DNA from: Rhodospirillaceae bacterium
GTDB lineage: Bacteria; Pseudomonadota; Alphaproteobacteria; Rhodospirillales; Rhodospirillaceae
Length of the DNA stretch: 64,000 nt
Direction: 5' to 3'
Assembly: GCA_002737725.1 (NCBI GenBank)
Contig: NSIP01000004.1
Location: forward strand, 62,001-126,000
Of the stretch, positions 49,459-58,470 are shown one piece after another. A program made the position numbers and the translations under genes. The notes beneath the pieces were generated by a model, which searched no databases, was not told where the DNA came from, and was given only the letters and a program-made list of their open reading frames with translations. Each line of letters begins with the position of its first letter. The first letter of the stretch is position 1.

Positions 49459-49699
49459 TTAGGGAGGGGCTTTCGCAGCGCGGACAAGGGTACGCCAGAT
49501 CGAGTTTAAAACACATCATATTGAACAGCGGTGTTGATAGTTCGTAACAGGCCGAAAAGATACCCTTTGGCCTGCTACTGACTGCAAAACGGTCAATAAC
49601 TTCTTTAAAATTTTAGGCCCTGTAGATTTCAGGGTCTTCAATGGCTAAGTCCTCATGCAAGCTATTCACGAATGGTAGTTGCGATAGCCCGCTCCTCAC

Positions 49700-50387
49700 T
49701 CGATCATGTTGTCACAATGGCTGCGAAGCGTCGCAACGATCTCAATGCCTCGCGCGCGGCTATGGCCCCGGCACCAAGATCGACTACATCCCCGTTCGCG
49801 CGCCTGTGAATGGCCGCTTATTTCGGCGGATGCAGCAAAGCGAAGCCATTTTAGCCGCAGGCACGCCGCTGTTGGAAATCGACGACCCGGCCACGATGGA
49901 GAATGTCACCGATTTGCTCTCTACCGACGCCGTCAAGGTGAAAGAACACCAAGAGGTCATCATCGAAGATTGGGGCGGGCCGCAAGCATTGAAAGGTATC
50001 GTGCGCAGGGTCGAACCCTTCGGCTTTTATAAAATTTCAGCGCTGGGCATCGAAGAACAGCGGGTGAATGTGATTATCGACTTTGTGTCTCCGCACGAGG
50101 AATGGGCCAGCCTGGGTCATGGCTACCGTGTGGAAACACGCGTTATGATTGAACTTCGCGACAACGTGCTGAAGGTCCCCGAGAGCGCGCTGTTTCGTGT
50201 TGGTTCGGATTGGGATGTGTTCCGCGTGGCTGACGACGCCGATGGCGGCACGGTATAGAGCGTTAAAGTGAAGACCGTTAAAGTGAAGATCGGCAGCCGC
50301 AATACGCTCAACGCCGAAATCGTTGAAGGCCTTAAGGCTGGAGATGTCGTTATCCTTCAATCAGCGACGCGATTGCTGAAAGCGTGA
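49700..50387 (+). pseudogene. Remnant of an HlyD-family membrane fusion protein
   Basis: Only the C-terminal half of an efflux adaptor is recognisable: VRAPVNGRLFRRMQQSEAILAAGTPLLEIDDP, LLSTDAVKVKEHQEVIIEDWGG, GIVRRVEPFGFYKISALGIEEQRVNVIIDF, YRVETRVMI and LKVPESALFRVG. The N-terminal signal, anchor and hairpin are missing; sequence before about 49780 does not fit. An in-frame TAG at about 50256-50258 and a short tandem duplication (GTTAAAGTGAAGA-CC) break the end, which resumes as IGSRNTLNAEIVEGLKAGDVVILQSATRLLKA to the stop at 50385-50387. No partner pump gene is adjacent. Confidence 0.85.
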
Positions 50388-50409
50388 ATGTGGCGACGCG
50401 AGAATAACC

Positions 50410-50703
50410 TTACGCTAACGGCTCGTAGAGCCCGGTGATGTCTTGAGTGAGCTTCAGCACCAGCGCTTGACGCGCGGCGCACAGCTTGGCGTCTAGCGCC
50501 AGGTCCGGTTGATACAGCGAAATCTCTTCGCTAATATCAATACCGTGTTTGGCCAGCACGGCCTCAGTCACCATTTGCCGGTCTTTGACCACCCACAGCT
50601 CTTGCGCAAGCGTCATGAGGGCCTGAGCAACCTTGTCGATGTCATCGGGTTTCAGGGCTTTGCGTTTGCGCGGTTGGGCTTGGGATGGAAAAAGCTTCGT
50701 CAC
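50410..50703 (-). CDS. Small helical protein, partner of adjacent methyltransferase (module copy 2)
   Basis: Encodes 97 residues: a basic N-terminus (RKRKALKPDD) and then helices. The segment AQELWVVKDRQMVTEAVLAKHG aligns with MSELWVLRDRVTILEHMLQEKG in the 98-residue protein at 9610-9906. Its start overlaps the methyltransferase stop by 4 bases (50700-50703), so the two are translationally coupled. I do not recognise a family. The repeated association with the same methyltransferase type argues for a functional partnership. Confidence 0.75.
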   Translation of the reverse strand: MTKLFPSQAQPRKRKALKPDDIDKVAQALMTLAQELWVVKDRQMVTEAVLAKHGIDISEEISLYQPDLALDAKLCAARQALVLKLTQDITGLYEPLA

Positions 50704-51767
50704 GGTTTACGCCCGTATGTGACCCAGGGATAGTTAATGGGCGCGACGCCGTAGTATTTTACATCCACAAAGCCGATACTTTTCATCAAGCCAACCATGT
50801 CCATGGTGGATGATCCACGCCAGAAAGGCTCGCCGCCAAATTTCGCGATGTAGTCGGTACGCCAGGCGTTGAGTTTGTTCATGGCGCTATAAGGTGCCAC
50901 ATCGCCGAACATCAAATCGCCGCCGGGTGTCAGCAACCGGAAGCTTTCGCGCAGAATATCGCCAATTACGTCAACCGGCAGTTCGTGCAGAACAATAAAC
51001 GAGGTGACAAGGTCATAACTGGCAGCAGGTAGTTTTGTATCTCGCGCGTCAGCCTGAAACAGCTTCCAGGCGTGGCCCATATTATTGCCGTTGCGTTGGG
51101 CTTGCTCCAACTGCGCGACTGAAATATCGAGCGCATGAATCTCGGCGTTGGGAAACACTTCGGCCAGTTTTAATGTGAATGGACCGGACGAGCAGCCGAT
51201 TTCCAGAATCTTTTTATAATCGCGACGCGGTGCTTGCTCGGCGAATTGTTTGCGTTGCGTGTAAATGTCAGCCGAAGAACTGCCTGCCGCCGGTGGGCGG
51301 GTGGATTTTCCGACCACATAACGGTGAATTAACTCGCCATGAATAAAGCCCATGTGCGGATGGCCATCCCACCCGCCAGTAGTACGATGAATCGGGTAGA
51401 GCCAGTATTTGTCTGGCGTGAGGTCGGGGTTGACGCTCAGCGTCGTCTTGCCCTGCTTTAAACGCTCAAACGTGGATTGTATGTCGGCTTCAATTTCGGT
51501 AAACGCCTCTGCTGCCAAACGCGCATGATGCTCCGCATGCCATTCGCCCATCATGTTGCTGGTACGGAAGGCCGGTTCATTGGCGAGCATCGATTCAATT
51601 TGTTCAGAGCGCTCGTCCATATCATCGGCCAACTTGGCGTCGTCTGTTAATCCAGCTTTCGTGAGGGCAACTTGCTGATGCTTTTGCATCGACGCGATGG
51701 CCGGGCCAAACGCCGAGAGGAAGTCGAGCGAGGCGCGGCCCGTTTGGCGGAGTTTGTAGTCGATCAT
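50700..51767 (-). CDS. Class I SAM-dependent methyltransferase (module copy 2)
   Basis: Encodes 355 residues from the ATG at 51767, which has AGGAG upstream; the frame extends to 51806 without a ribosome site. An N-terminal helical region of about 110 residues (TGRASLDFLSAFGPAI, PAFRTSNMMGEWHAEH) precedes TTGGWDGHPHMGFIHGE and a Rossmann domain: KILEIGCSSGPFTLKLAEVFPNAEIHALDIS, QADARDTKLP, FIVLHELPVDVIGDIL, LTPGGDLMFGDVAPYS. It is the paralogue of the protein at 9912-11039. Both keep GEPF and a C-terminal YPWVTYG/YPYVVRG block. Substrate unknown. Confidence 0.85.
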   Translation of the reverse strand: MIDYKLRQTGRASLDFLSAFGPAIASMQKHQQVALTKAGLTDDAKLADDMDERSEQIESMLANEPAFRTSNMMGEWHAEHHARLAAEAFTEIEADIQSTFERLKQGKTTLSVNPDLTPDKYWLYPIHRTTGGWDGHPHMGFIHGELIHRYVVGKSTRPPAAGSSSADIYTQRKQFAEQAPRRDYKKILEIGCSSGPFTLKLAEVFPNAEIHALDISVAQLEQAQRNGNNMGHAWKLFQADARDTKLPAASYDLVTSFIVLHELPVDVIGDILRESFRLLTPGGDLMFGDVAPYSAMNKLNAWRTDYIAKFGGEPFWRGSSTMDMVGLMKSIGFVDVKYYGVAPINYPWVTYGRKP

Positions 51768-51892
51768 ATAAGGCACTCCTGAAATTCGATGACGCCAAGA
51801 TAGCACTGTGCCTCCCTATGCCAAGCCCCGCCGTGCGCAAGGACCCATGCAAATCAGGTGATAGCCGGGGGGAGCGGACACCGTTGGATTGG

Positions 51893-52525
51893 CTAAGTAC
51901 GATCGGGCTTCGCAAAGGCAAAGGGCGGCGCGGGGTCGTATTCCATCATTCTCACGACGGTCTTGGCCATGTCGTCGTCATGCAATTGCGCCACCAGCCA
52001 AATCGCCATGTCGATGCCCGCCGAAACGCCCGCCGAGGTGACAACATTGCCATCCACCACCCAGCGCTGGCCCGACACCACCTCGCCGGCATCGCCGCGA
52101 TTTCGCACTTCGCCGATGGCAGCCCAATGCGTCGTGATGCGTTTGCCGCGCGCCGGGCCTGCAGCCGCCAGCACCATCGAACCCGTGCAAACACTGGTGA
52201 CCCAGGTACAATGCGCGGCTTGATCGGCGATCCACTTCAATGTGGCAGAATTTGTCACCTCGCGCCGTGTGCCCTGCCCGCCCGGCACCAAAATCACATC
52301 GGCCTGGGGCGCGGTGGCATAACTGAAATCTGCCTCTACGCGCATCCCATTCGCGCACGTGACCTTGGCCCCAGTTTCAGATACCAGGTAAACTTTGTCG
52401 TGACCCTCAATTTTTTTGAACGCCCGCACCGTGTTGACCATAGTCAAGACTTCCCACGGACCTTGAAAATCTAACTCCTCCGCTCCGTCGAAAATGAGGA
52501 TGGCGATGTTGAGAGATTTGGTCAT
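51893..52525 (-). CDS. DJ-1/PfpI family protein (GATase1-like)
   Basis: Encodes 210 residues. The DJ-1/PfpI fold with nucleophile elbow VTSVCTGSMVLAAAG (Cys113) and nearby His133 (RITTHWAAIGE) is clear. The arrangement, including ELDFQGPWEVL at the start, is closest to the isonitrile hydratase/ThiJ subgroup and to the N-terminal domain of AraC-like GlxA regulators; here there is no DNA-binding domain. Possible roles are hydration of isonitriles or protection against reactive carbonyls. It lies 13 bases downstream of the MDR oxidoreductase gene and is likely co-transcribed. Confidence 0.88.
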   Translation of the reverse strand: MTKSLNIAILIFDGAEELDFQGPWEVLTMVNTVRAFKKIEGHDKVYLVSETGAKVTCANGMRVEADFSYATAPQADVILVPGGQGTRREVTNSATLKWIADQAAHCTWVTSVCTGSMVLAAAGPARGKRITTHWAAIGEVRNRGDAGEVVSGQRWVVDGNVVTSAGVSAGIDMAIWLVAQLHDDDMAKTVVRMMEYDPAPPFAFAKPDRT

Positions 52526-52538
52526 CAGGTTGAACTCC

Positions 52539-53594
52539 TTAAAACGGGTCCTTGCTCACGCGCACCAGTTGCTTGCCACGGTTTTCGCCATTATACAGGC
52601 GGATCAGCGCTTCGGGCATACGCTCGAACCCATCCAGCACGTCTTCTTGATACGATAGCTTGCCCTCTTTCACCCACTGGGCCATGGCGACCTCGGCCTC
52701 GGGGAAGCGCGGCTCGTAATCGTAAATCAAGAATCCCTGTAGCAACGCATTCAGCCGCCCGATCTTGTAAGCATTCTTCAACGGATAGGGTTCGGTTGAA
52801 CCCGCGATGTATTGCGAAATGCCGCCGCACGAAATAACGCGGGCGTATTTGTTGATTCGCGCCAAGCCTACATCGAGAATCGGCCCGCCGACGTTATCAA
52901 AAAATACGTCGATGCCTTTGGGGCACAGTTCGTCCATCTTCGCGCCGACGTCATCCATTTTATAATTGATGGCCGCATCATAGCTAAGCTTTTCGGTCAA
53001 CATTGTGCACTTCTCGTCCGAGCCCGCGATGCCAACGACGCGACATCCCACTGTCTTGGCCAACTGCGCCACTGATGAGCCCACGCCGCCTGCAGCACCC
53101 GAGACTAATACAATGTCTGTGGGCTTGGGCTTGCCGATGTCGAACAACCCAAAGTACGCAGTGAAGCCAGTCATGCCCAGAATACCTAACGCCGTGGACA
53201 CCGGCACGACGCGCTGATGGACTTTGTACATCATCCAGTAGGGCGAACCGTCGCTGATGGCGTATTCTTGCCAGCCCATTTTCCCCTGAACGATTTCACC
53301 GACTTTGAAATTCAGATGGCGCGACGCCACAACTTGCCCCACGCCTCTCCCCCGCATGACATCACCGATCTCCAGCGGCTTTTCGATGCCCGCGCCATCA
53401 AGCATGTAAAAGCGCATGACCGGTGCCAGCGACGAATAGATGACGCGAATCACAAACTCGCCTTCCTTTGGCTCGGGGATCCGGGCTTCGCCCAGTTTGA
53501 AATCTGTCGCCCTGACCGGGCGATCAATGGGCCGTTCCGCGAGTAGCCATTGCCGATTTTTGCCAATCGTCATTCTCTCAACCTCGTTACTCAT
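52539..53594 (-). CDS. NADP-dependent oxidoreductase, MDR superfamily (CurA-like)
   Basis: Encodes 351 residues of the zinc-free medium-chain reductases related to leukotriene B4 dehydrogenase and curcumin reductase CurA. Seen: NRQWLLAERPIDRPVRATDF at the start, VSGAAGGVGSSVAQLAKTVGCRVVGIAGS (NADP-binding AAxxGxxG), FFDNVGGPILDVGLARINKYARVISCGGISQY, and FLIYDYEPRFPEAEVAMAQWVKEGKL. Typically reduces the double bond of alpha,beta-unsaturated ketones and aldehydes. It is the first gene of a two-gene unit with the DJ-1/PfpI gene. Confidence 0.92.
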   Translation of the reverse strand: MSNEVERMTIGKNRQWLLAERPIDRPVRATDFKLGEARIPEPKEGEFVIRVIYSSLAPVMRFYMLDGAGIEKPLEIGDVMRGRGVGQVVASRHLNFKVGEIVQGKMGWQEYAISDGSPYWMMYKVHQRVVPVSTALGILGMTGFTAYFGLFDIGKPKPTDIVLVSGAAGGVGSSVAQLAKTVGCRVVGIAGSDEKCTMLTEKLSYDAAINYKMDDVGAKMDELCPKGIDVFFDNVGGPILDVGLARINKYARVISCGGISQYIAGSTEPYPLKNAYKIGRLNALLQGFLIYDYEPRFPEAEVAMAQWVKEGKLSYQEDVLDGFERMPEALIRLYNGENRGKQLVRVSKDPF

Positions 53595-53797
53595 AATAAG
53601 TGAATCACCCTACGGCGGGATGGGACTGTGCTCAATCCCCAATACCCCTGATCTTGACCAGACTTAATCTCGTAAATGTCATCAAATTTTATTGATCTGA
53701 CTTCAAAGCACCCGCGTAGGAAGTAATGTTCACTAATCAATGTGAAAGTATGGACATGAGGTCCATACACACCCCTATTATTAAAAGGATATGCCCC

Positions 53798-54274
53798 ATG
53801 ATTCGTAATGTGACCAATGGAATTGCGCTCGCCGCAGCTTTGTTTGTTGCTGGCGCCGCGCAAGCAAAGAACATTGTCGAGACTGCTGTTGGCGCCGGCA
53901 CGTTCAACACGCTCGTAGCTGCTGTGAAGGCCGCTGGCCTTGCTGAAACCCTTTCAGGCCCGGGCCCTTTCACTGTCTTCGCGCCAACCGACGCCGCGTT
54001 TGCCAAGCTGCCCAAGGGCACGGTTGAAGACCTGTTGAAGCCCGAAAACAAAGCCAAGCTTGCTGGCATCCTCACCTACCACGTTGTGTCAGGTAAAGTG
54101 ATGGCTGCTGACATCGCCGGCAAAAAGACCGATGCGAAAACAGTCAATGGTCAAAACCTAATGATCGACGCCACCAAGGGCGTGATGGTCAACAATGCAA
54201 AAGTCACAACCGCTGATGTGGTTGCCGACAACGGAGTGATTCACGTCATCGATACCGTCGTGATGCCGAAATAA
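53798..54274 (+). CDS. Secreted fasciclin (FAS1) domain protein
   Basis: Encodes 158 residues from the ATG at 53798, which has AAAGGA upstream. A signal peptide ([14 protein letters not shown]) is followed by one FAS1 domain: [47 protein letters not shown] (box H1-like), [19 protein letters not shown] and [23 protein letters not shown] (box H2-like). Such small secreted FAS1 proteins are linked to adhesion and surface interactions. A strong intrinsic terminator follows at 54296, so it is monocistronic. Confidence 0.94.
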   Translation: MIRNVTNGIALAAALFVAGAAQAKNIVETAVGAGTFNTLVAAVKAAGLAETLSGPGPFTVFAPTDAAFAKLPKGTVEDLLKPENKAKLAGILTYHVVSGKVMAADIAGKKTDAKTVNGQNLMIDATKGVMVNNAKVTTADVVADNGVIHVIDTVVMPK

Positions 54275-54295
54275 TTACGGCTGATACAAACGAAC

Positions 54296-54327
54296 AACCG
54301 GCGGGCATAAATGTCCGCCGGTTTTTT
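54296..54327 (+). terminator. Intrinsic terminator of the fasciclin gene
   Basis: AACCGGCGG and CCGCCGGTT form a 9 bp stem (extended by further pairs in the loop) followed by TTTTT. It lies 22 bases after the fasciclin stop and 14 bases before the end of the convergent nitrilase-like gene. Confidence 0.93.
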
Positions 54328-54340
54328 GTTGCCTTGAATC

Positions 54341-56359
54341 TTAAACCTGATCGCTTGTCCTGTATCGATCCGAGCCGAGCTTGGTTGCCGGCGCGACGTA
54401 TATCCCCTTCTCCAGATACTGTGCGATGATCTCTCGCAATTTTCCTGCGCCTAGGTATGGGTTGATATATGGGTCGCCCGCCCACAGGTTGCTGGGGAAG
54501 CCCATGCCCGCATGATAGTGCTGCGCGTATACGCTGGCATCGTTCCACAGGGCAAAGTTCACACGCGGGTTGGCGCGCGCGCGACGCAAAGCCGCCAAAT
54601 CAATATGTCCGCGAAACACCACCGGTCCCGGCCCGTCTACTGTGCCTTGCAACGTGCCGTCAAAGTTGACTAAGCGTGTGTGGCCACGCCGGAAGAACGT
54701 CATAATTTCAGACTCGACGGATTTATATTCGCCGCCATCAATCGCCGAGAGCATGTAGCAGGTGTTCTCGAAGGCGCGCATACGCCGGGCGTTATCCCAC
54801 GCCCGCCGACCATCGCCGCCATGGGGCTCGGACGAGGAGTGCATGATCACCTCGGCCCCGGCATGGCGCAAGCCATGGGCGACTTCGGGGTGCATGTTAT
54901 CGAAGCAAATCATGTTGGCCAAACGCCCGATGGGTGTATCGGCCACGGGGAACAGCGCGTCATACCCAAACGTATCGAGGTATTTGTCGAGAATGCTGCC
55001 GGGTGTGGTGTCGGGCAAGAAGCCCCACACATCGGCGCATTGATTCTTGCGATAGGTGTGAACCAACTTGCCCACGTCATCAATCAGGAACGCCGAGTTA
55101 AAAACGCGACCCGGCAACTTCGGGTGAACTTCGAAATTCTGGAACGCGACGTACACTTTGTTGTCTTGCGCAAACTTGCCGATCTTATCGAACACTTCGT
55201 CAGGATAACTGATGGCCACACGCTCCATGTCGCGCACAGTGCGCTGCACACCGCCAATACCGCCGGGGCCCGTCAGCCAGAACTCAGGGAACACAACCAA
55301 GCGCACCGATGGAATGTTGGCGCGGCTGGCGGCCAGCGCCAAACTTTCCGTCAAATTCATATTGATAATTTCGCGCGCATTATTCACGCCCAGCGGAATT
55401 AAATGCGGCACCGACTGGATAATGCACACATCGTACTGTTCTTCGTATGCCGCACGCTGCGGGCCGGTGGCCTTGGCCTCGGCTTTGAGGCGCGTCTCAG
55501 CTTCCCTTAGCCATCCCTCGCGGGTTTTCGGTGCGGGCTTTGGCTTCGTCGCCCATTTCGTATAGCCGCGCCCGTAAACATCGGCGCGCAAAATGGCGAT
55601 GAAGCTCCTCTCGGGGGTGGCGCGGATGCGCCGTAGCCATTCCATATCGAGGTCGGGAACCACAAACGTCTCGGAACTTTGGGCGCGCGTCTCAGGTCGC
55701 TCCCAATGATAAAACGCCGTGGCGTTGGGCAGCTTCACCAGCTGCTTGCCGTCCATCATTTCGATGGGGCTGGTGGTCGCAATGTAGGCGGTATTCTCAC
55801 CGGCACGCGCAAACCGCGAGAGGCTGCGCACCTCAAAGTGGCGGTCACTGCGCTCGATGCTGGGGTTGAGAATAATTTCGGCCCCGTGGAACGCGAGCGA
55901 GCGGGCATAATGCGCAATGTGGATGTCCTCGCCACATAACATGCCGACTTGCGCGAATGGCAGCTTCACCACCGCAAAGTCATTGGGCTGGCCCAGTGAG
56001 CTGGTCGTGTCGGTGAAGCCTTCGATGATGTCTGGCATAATCTTGGCTGCGCGCAGCAACAGCTTGCCCTTGGGCGAGAACACAAAGCCGATGGTTTGTG
56101 GCGCGGACTTAGCGTTGGGCTTCACCACTGCCGATCCGGCAAGATAAACGTCACTTGACTTCGCTGCGGCGGCGAGAATTGCAAAGGCCTTCTTCTCGGC
56201 GGGGGCTTTTGTGCCTGCGGGACTATGAGGCAAGAGCAGTAACACATCAGGCTTCGATGCGGTTGATTGCCGCTGGGCTTCATTGCGGGCCGCAACCGCC
56301 AAACCACTGAGGGCTTTGCGATTATTTACGCTCCATGCCGCTTGGCTAAGAATCATCAT
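54341..56359 (-). CDS. Double-domain nitrilase-superfamily protein with a degenerate first domain
   Basis: Encodes 672 residues from the ATG at 56359 (AAGG eight bases upstream), about twice the usual carbon-nitrogen hydrolase length. Two hydrolase domains follow in tandem. In the second, the Glu-Lys-Cys triad is intact: E359 (VVFPEFWLTG), K438 (HTYRKNQC) and C485 (ANMICFDNMHPE). In the first, Lys106 (RAAKIMPD) and Cys142 (GMLCGEDIHI) are present but the Glu position is His45 (LLLPHSPAG), so it is probably inactive and may serve a structural or regulatory role. The substrate is an amide or nitrile of unknown identity. Convergent with the fasciclin gene. Confidence 0.88.
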   Translation of the reverse strand: MMILSQAAWSVNNRKALSGLAVAARNEAQRQSTASKPDVLLLLPHSPAGTKAPAEKKAFAILAAAAKSSDVYLAGSAVVKPNAKSAPQTIGFVFSPKGKLLLRAAKIMPDIIEGFTDTTSSLGQPNDFAVVKLPFAQVGMLCGEDIHIAHYARSLAFHGAEIILNPSIERSDRHFEVRSLSRFARAGENTAYIATTSPIEMMDGKQLVKLPNATAFYHWERPETRAQSSETFVVPDLDMEWLRRIRATPERSFIAILRADVYGRGYTKWATKPKPAPKTREGWLREAETRLKAEAKATGPQRAAYEEQYDVCIIQSVPHLIPLGVNNAREIINMNLTESLALAASRANIPSVRLVVFPEFWLTGPGGIGGVQRTVRDMERVAISYPDEVFDKIGKFAQDNKVYVAFQNFEVHPKLPGRVFNSAFLIDDVGKLVHTYRKNQCADVWGFLPDTTPGSILDKYLDTFGYDALFPVADTPIGRLANMICFDNMHPEVAHGLRHAGAEVIMHSSSEPHGGDGRRAWDNARRMRAFENTCYMLSAIDGGEYKSVESEIMTFFRRGHTRLVNFDGTLQGTVDGPGPVVFRGHIDLAALRRARANPRVNFALWNDASVYAQHYHAGMGFPSNLWAGDPYINPYLGAGKLREIIAQYLEKGIYVAPATKLGSDRYRTSDQV

Positions 56360-56455
56360 CGCTAACACCTTCTCAAACCTAAAGATGACCTATCCTAAAG
56401 TGCTGCGACTGTGGATGGATCGGGATGCTATGTCGTTGATCATCTGCCGAGCGAA

Positions 56456-56908
56456 TCAAAGTACCAGAAGCGTCCGGATTTTGATCTCACCCGAAAGCGT
56501 TTTGTGGACAGGGCATTTGTTGGCAATCTCGATCAGGCGTTGGCGCTGCTCGTCGGTCAGATCGCCCTCGAGAGCTACATCACGTGTCATTTCTGTCACC
56601 CCGCCCTCTTTGGTGGTGCAATCTGGGTAATCGGCGGCCTTCATTTTCCTGTAGCTCATCCGAACTGAAACGTGTTTCAGCGGAATACCTTTGCGTTCTG
56701 CGTACATCTACGCGGTCATGGATGTGCAGGCCCCAAGCGCTGCCAGGACAAAATCATGAGGCATGGGCCCGGCGTCATCACCGCCGACATCAGAAGGTTC
56801 ATCGGCAAGCAAACGGTGGCTGCCCACCCTCACCTCGTTTGAGAATCGACCCGTTAGCGTTTCAGATACGTCCACCATGCCGGGCGGCAAAACTGTAACA
56901 TCGCTCAT
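56456..56908 (-). pseudogene. OsmC family gene with an in-frame amber stop
   Basis: A single frame from ATG 56908 to 56456 would encode an OsmC/Ohr-type protein of about 150 residues: TGRFSNEVRVGSHRLLADEP, HDFVLAALGACTSMTA, then TAG at 56708-56710, then [19 protein letters not shown] and [28 protein letters not shown]. The catalytic cysteines of the peroxidase (GACTS and NKCPVH) flank the stop. In intact relatives the stop position is normally Arg before MYA. OsmC proteins reduce organic hydroperoxides. An ATG directly follows the TAG, so a C-terminal fragment could be translated. Confidence 0.9.
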
Positions 56909-56988
56909 GATTGACTCCGGTTACTGGATATTGGCCCAGCACAACTCTAAAGTAGTGAAAGCTTAAGTCATGCCCACTGGAGCACACC

Positions 56989-57597
56989 ATGGCCGACCCC
57001 GGCCCACACGATATCGAGATCATCGCCAAACGCAGCGCGTTCCAAGGCTATTTTCGGATCGATGAATATACCGTCCGCCATGGCCGCTTTGATGGTGGGT
57101 GGCACAAGCCTCTCACGCGAGAGGTTTTCGAACGTGGCCATGCCTCTGCCGTATTACCTTATGATCCACTCGAGGGTGTGTTCGTCTTATGCGAGCAGTT
57201 CCGAATTGGCGCTTACGCAGCACACATGACACCATTCCAGATTGAATTGGTTGCAGGTATCATCGAGCCCGGCGAAACACCCGAAGCGGTGGCACGACGT
57301 GAAGTGCAAGAAGAAGCAGGGTTAGAGATTTTAGACCTACTGCCCGTGGCGCATTACCTAGCCAGCCCTGGCGGGGCCACGGAAACCACAGCGCTGTATT
57401 TGGGTCGTGTGGTAGCGCCTGAGAGCGGCGGCATTTTTGGGCTAGATGGCGAAGGCGAGCACATCCGCGTGCATATCTTGCCAGAGGCTAACCTGCGCCG
57501 CATGCTCGACGAAGGCCGACTTGAGAATGCCCAAACCATTATCGCCGCCCAGTGGTTTTTCTTGAACCGGGACAAAGTTATAAAAACATGGACCTAA
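56989..57597 (+). CDS. nudF: Nudix hydrolase, ADP-ribose pyrophosphatase type
   Basis: Encodes 202 residues. The Nudix box is complete: G90 to about residue 113 (GIIEPGETPEAVARREVQEEAG), with the REVQEE catalytic Glu residues. The preceding VLCEQFRIGAYAAHMTPFQIELVAG and the N-terminal YFRIDEYTVRHGRFDGG resemble ADP-ribose pyrophosphatase NudF. It hydrolyses ADP-ribose or related sugar nucleotides. The sulfurtransferase gene follows after 7 bases, so the two are co-transcribed. Gene symbol is a family-level suggestion. Confidence 0.88.
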   Translation: MADPGPHDIEIIAKRSAFQGYFRIDEYTVRHGRFDGGWHKPLTREVFERGHASAVLPYDPLEGVFVLCEQFRIGAYAAHMTPFQIELVAGIIEPGETPEAVARREVQEEAGLEILDLLPVAHYLASPGGATETTALYLGRVVAPESGGIFGLDGEGEHIRVHILPEANLRRMLDEGRLENAQTIIAAQWFFLNRDKVIKTWT

Positions 57598-57604
57598 GCA
57601 AAAC

Positions 57605-58459
57605 ATGACCGACGCACTTGTTTCCACCCAATGGTTGGCGGTACGGCTGAACGACCCCAGCATTCTCATCGTTGACGCAAGCTATTTTGTGCCAGGTGGT
57701 ATTGCGCCAGCCAAAGCCCAGTTCGCGGAAGGCCATCTGCCAGGTGCGTACTTCTTTGACATCAACGACGTAGCCGACCCCAATGGGAGAAAAGATCACA
57801 CGTTCCCCACCGCCGCCATTTTTGCTGCCAAGGTAGGCGCGCTGGGAATAACAAATGCGCATCACATCATTGCCTACGACTACATGGGCGGGGCCTGCGC
57901 CGCGGCGCGCGTGTGGTGGATGTTCCGTCACTTTGGTCACGCGAAGGTATCGGTGCTGGACGGTGGATTGAAAAAGTGGAAAGCCGAGAACCGCGCTTTG
58001 TCGACCGAAGATCCAAAAATTTTACCCGCATACTTTGACACTGTGGCCACGCGCAGCATTGTGCGCAGCTGCACTGACATGCAGGCCAACATTGTCGCCA
58101 AGACCTGGCAGACGGTCGACGCTCGGGGTGCTGGACGGTTTGAGGGAACCGAGCCCGAGCCGCGACCGGGTCTACGCTCGGGCCATATCCCCAGCGCTCG
58201 CAATGTGCCCTTCGCAACCCTGCTTGAGAGTTCAACCCAAACCTTCAAAGATAAAGCTGCGATTAAAAAAGCTTTTATCTCTGCTGGCGTTGATTTGTCC
58301 AAACCCATCACGACCACATGCGGCTCGGGCGTGACCGCGTGCACGGTGGCGCTTGGTGCTTACCTTGTGGGCAAGACCGATGTGAATATCTACGATGGTA
58401 GTTGGCTGGAATGGGGTGCCGATAGCACCCTTCCACTTGAAGCTGGCCCAGCAAAATAA
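57605..58459 (+). CDS. sseA: 3-mercaptopyruvate sulfurtransferase
   Basis: Encodes 284 residues with two rhodanese domains. The active-site loop of the second domain reads TTCGSGVTACTVALG with Cys239; the CGSGVTA sequence is the mercaptopyruvate sulfurtransferase signature, in contrast to the CRKGVTA of thiosulfate sulfurtransferases. The first domain (FFDINDVADPNGRKDHTFP) is non-catalytic, as usual. The enzyme transfers sulfur from 3-mercaptopyruvate to cyanide or thiols. It lies between nudF and the F420-type reductase gene with gaps of 7 and 11 bases. Confidence 0.94.
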   Translation: MTDALVSTQWLAVRLNDPSILIVDASYFVPGGIAPAKAQFAEGHLPGAYFFDINDVADPNGRKDHTFPTAAIFAAKVGALGITNAHHIIAYDYMGGACAAARVWWMFRHFGHAKVSVLDGGLKKWKAENRALSTEDPKILPAYFDTVATRSIVRSCTDMQANIVAKTWQTVDARGAGRFEGTEPEPRPGLRSGHIPSARNVPFATLLESSTQTFKDKAAIKKAFISAGVDLSKPITTTCGSGVTACTVALGAYLVGKTDVNIYDGSWLEWGADSTLPLEAGPAK

Positions 58460-58470
58460 AGGAGGGCACG

